Shown here: positions 6,415 through 7,315 of the stretch, piece by piece | Layout of the letters: every line of letters begins with the position of its first letter | Numbering within the stretch: position 1 is the first letter of the stretch | Source of the DNA: an uncultured Senegalimassilia sp. | Lineage (GTDB): Bacteria; Actinomycetota; Coriobacteriia; Coriobacteriales; Eggerthellaceae | Assembly (NCBI GenBank): GCA_937925385.1 | Contig: CALEWN010000274.1 | Location: 1 to 7,315 of the forward strand | Length of the DNA: 7,315 nucleotides | Direction of reading: 5' to 3' | Translations under genes and position numbers: made by a program | The notes under the pieces: generated by a model | Database searches by the model: none | What the model was told of the DNA's origin: nothing | The model's input: only the letters and a program-made list of their open reading frames with translations

Positions 6415-6483
6415 GGGACGCATCCCATCCCGGCACCGATCATCGCCGGCGAAACCGTCGACCGGCCAAGCTAGGCTAGAACT

Positions 6484-6530
6484 AAAAACTCCCGCGCCTT
6501 TGCCGAACGCTATGGCAAAGACGCGGGAGT
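6484..6530 (-). terminator. Intrinsic terminator after rnhB
   Basis: Read on the minus strand, ACTCCCGCG and CTTTGCC pair with GGCAAAG and CGCGGGAGT. This gives a 17-position stem with one A-C mismatch and a 9-nt loop, followed directly by a run of five T (GGGAGTTTTTAG, counting the stem's last T). It lies about 85 nt past the rnhB stop and should end that transcript, so yraN and the genes after it need their own promoter. Confidence 0.85.
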
Positions 6531-6615
6531 CTTCATCTTCGTACGTACTGGCGTTGTCGCCTGCTACCGCCGCCCGACCACGCATGCAACGCCGAAAACC
6601 GTGTAAGCGCCCTGA

Positions 6616-7315
6616 TCAGAACAGGCTTTCCTGCGTGAATGCGTGGCAGAAAGAAGCCCGGTGAATCGGGCAAAGCCCATGCTCTTTGATAGCCTGGATA
6701 TGCGCCGCGCTGGCGTATCCTTTGTTAGAAGCGAAATCGTACTCCGGGTATTGCCGAGCATACTCGCACATAAGCGCATCGCGTTCGACCTTCGCCACAA
6801 TGGAGGCGGCGGCGATGGAAGCGCACTTCCCATCGCCCTTCACCACGTTCACCTCGCGCGGGTCCATATGCAAGGGGTTGCCATCAAGCAACACCGTATC
6901 GGGCTTCACGCCAGCGGACTCCACCACTGCAAGAGCACCCCGAAACGCCTTCAGCAACGACGCTGTCATCCCATTTGCGTCGATATCCTCAGGTGAAACG
7001 TACTGTACCGTCCAGGCAACTGCAATCTCCTTGATATGACGCGCGATCGCCTCTCGCGACTCCGGTTTCACTTGCTTGGAATCGTTGAGTCCCGGGATAT
7101 GCGGCTGTTCCGGCAGAACCACGGCGCCAACAGCCAACGGACCCGCCAACGGGCCCCGGCCAACCTCGTCAAGGCCGACCACGATACCGCCGTGGGCGAT
7201 ATCGCTTTGGAACGAGTACATGCCCTCTAAACGCGCTGATTCCTGGGCCTCGGCGGCAAGTCGCCTTCGCGCCGATTCTACCGCCGCACGCACGCCTTTG
7301 CGCGTGTCCGCGACC
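6616..7315 (-). CDS. rnhB: Ribonuclease HII (5' end outside window)
   Basis: RNase HII cuts the RNA strand of RNA-DNA hybrids and nicks 5' of single ribonucleotides left in DNA. The visible 232 residues contain the whole catalytic core. The DEDD acidic residues are D and E in VGLDEVGRGPLAGP, D in VLLDGNPL, and D in VKGDGKCASIAAASIVAKVE; the family C-terminus FASNKGYASAAHIQAIKEHG and PIHRASF follows. A GTG at 7293 could start it. However, the frame continues to the window edge with VADTRKGVRAAVESARRRLA, which resembles the N-terminal helical segment (DxRKGV) of Gram-positive RNase HII of about 255 residues. I therefore treat the gene as partial. A terminator lies just downstream. Confidence 0.95.
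   Translation of the reverse strand, partial: VADTRKGVRAAVESARRRLAAEAQESARLEGMYSFQSDIAHGGIVVGLDEVGRGPLAGPLAVGAVVLPEQPHIPGLNDSKQVKPESREAIARHIKEIAVAWTVQYVSPEDIDANGMTASLLKAFRGALAVVESAGVKPDTVLLDGNPLHMDPREVNVVKGDGKCASIAAASIVAKVERDALMCEYARQYPEYDFASNKGYASAAHIQAIKEHGLCPIHRASFCHAFTQESLF

Larger units (their letters stand above)
6223..6615. other. Intergenic region between rnhB and yraN
   Basis: This 393-nt stretch separates the rnhB stop from the yraN start. It holds the rnhB terminator on its right side, then about 250 nt of leader-like sequence with repeated CTTGCA motifs and short inverted repeats, then the yraN ribosome site. I see no convincing -35/-10 pair, no tRNA and no known riboswitch signature. 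Small frames cross it (for example minus 6254-6436), but none has a good ribosome site. Confidence 0.7.

Noticed and set aside
6254..6436. A 60-codon minus-strand frame that could be a leader peptide before yraN
   Set aside because: It has no clear ribosome site. The similar peptide pieces (GYLA, GYLQ, GYAR) follow from the DNA repeats there, whose 22-nt spacing is not a multiple of three.
6223..6483. Sigma-70-type promoter for yraN (candidates TTATGC and TACATA on the minus strand)
   Set aside because: Neither hexamer has an acceptable -35 element 16-18 nt upstream, so I did not annotate one.
5918..6664. A 248-codon plus-strand frame across the yraN extension and the rnhB-yraN gap
   Set aside because: It runs through the rnhB terminator and into the rnhB 3' end, has Ser/Arg/Pro-rich shadow-like composition and no good ribosome site. 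The minus frame has a strong AGGAG and joins the YraN domain.

Overview
The window is high-GC bacterial chromosome. Gene content and protein style fit a Coriobacteriia actinobacterium, most likely of the Eggerthellaceae type. That placement is an inference from three things: high GC, a folate/FAD-type TrmFO (typical of Firmicutes-like and related lineages), and the order rnhB, yraN, yifB/comM, dprA, trmFO, xerC. The same neighbourhood is known in Gram-positive bacteria. Nothing here marks a phage, transposon or CRISPR locus.

Layout. From the right edge leftwards, everything up to position 708 is on the minus strand. The order is rnhB (cut by the right edge), a 393-nt gap holding an intrinsic terminator and a small set of CTTGCA repeats, then a compact run of yraN, yifB/comM, dprA, trmFO and a Xer-type tyrosine recombinase. 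Genes in this run overlap by 4 nt (yraN/yifB), 1 nt (yifB/dprA) and 11 nt (trmFO/xer), with about 29 nt between dprA and trmFO. They therefore look like one transcription unit of translationally coupled genes. On the plus strand at the left edge are the 3' end of an unrecognised gene and, 10 nt later, a YgbA-like gene of the 'nitrous oxide-stimulated promoter' family. The two converging units meet at a perfect 32-bp palindrome that probably terminates both.

Function. The minus-strand run is a DNA/RNA housekeeping set. RNase HII removes RNA from DNA. YraN is a nuclease-fold protein. YifB/ComM is an AAA+ protein whose relatives drive branch migration in natural transformation. DprA loads RecA on incoming single strands. 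TrmFO makes m5U54 in tRNA. The Xer recombinase resolves chromosome dimers. The left plus-strand pair is unrelated and may concern nitrosative stress.

I found no clear new system. The points most worth a second look are the roughly 104-residue disordered N-terminal extension on YraN, the helically phased CTTGCA repeats in the leader in front of it, the absence of topA between dprA and trmFO, and a possible internal leaderless promoter for trmFO.
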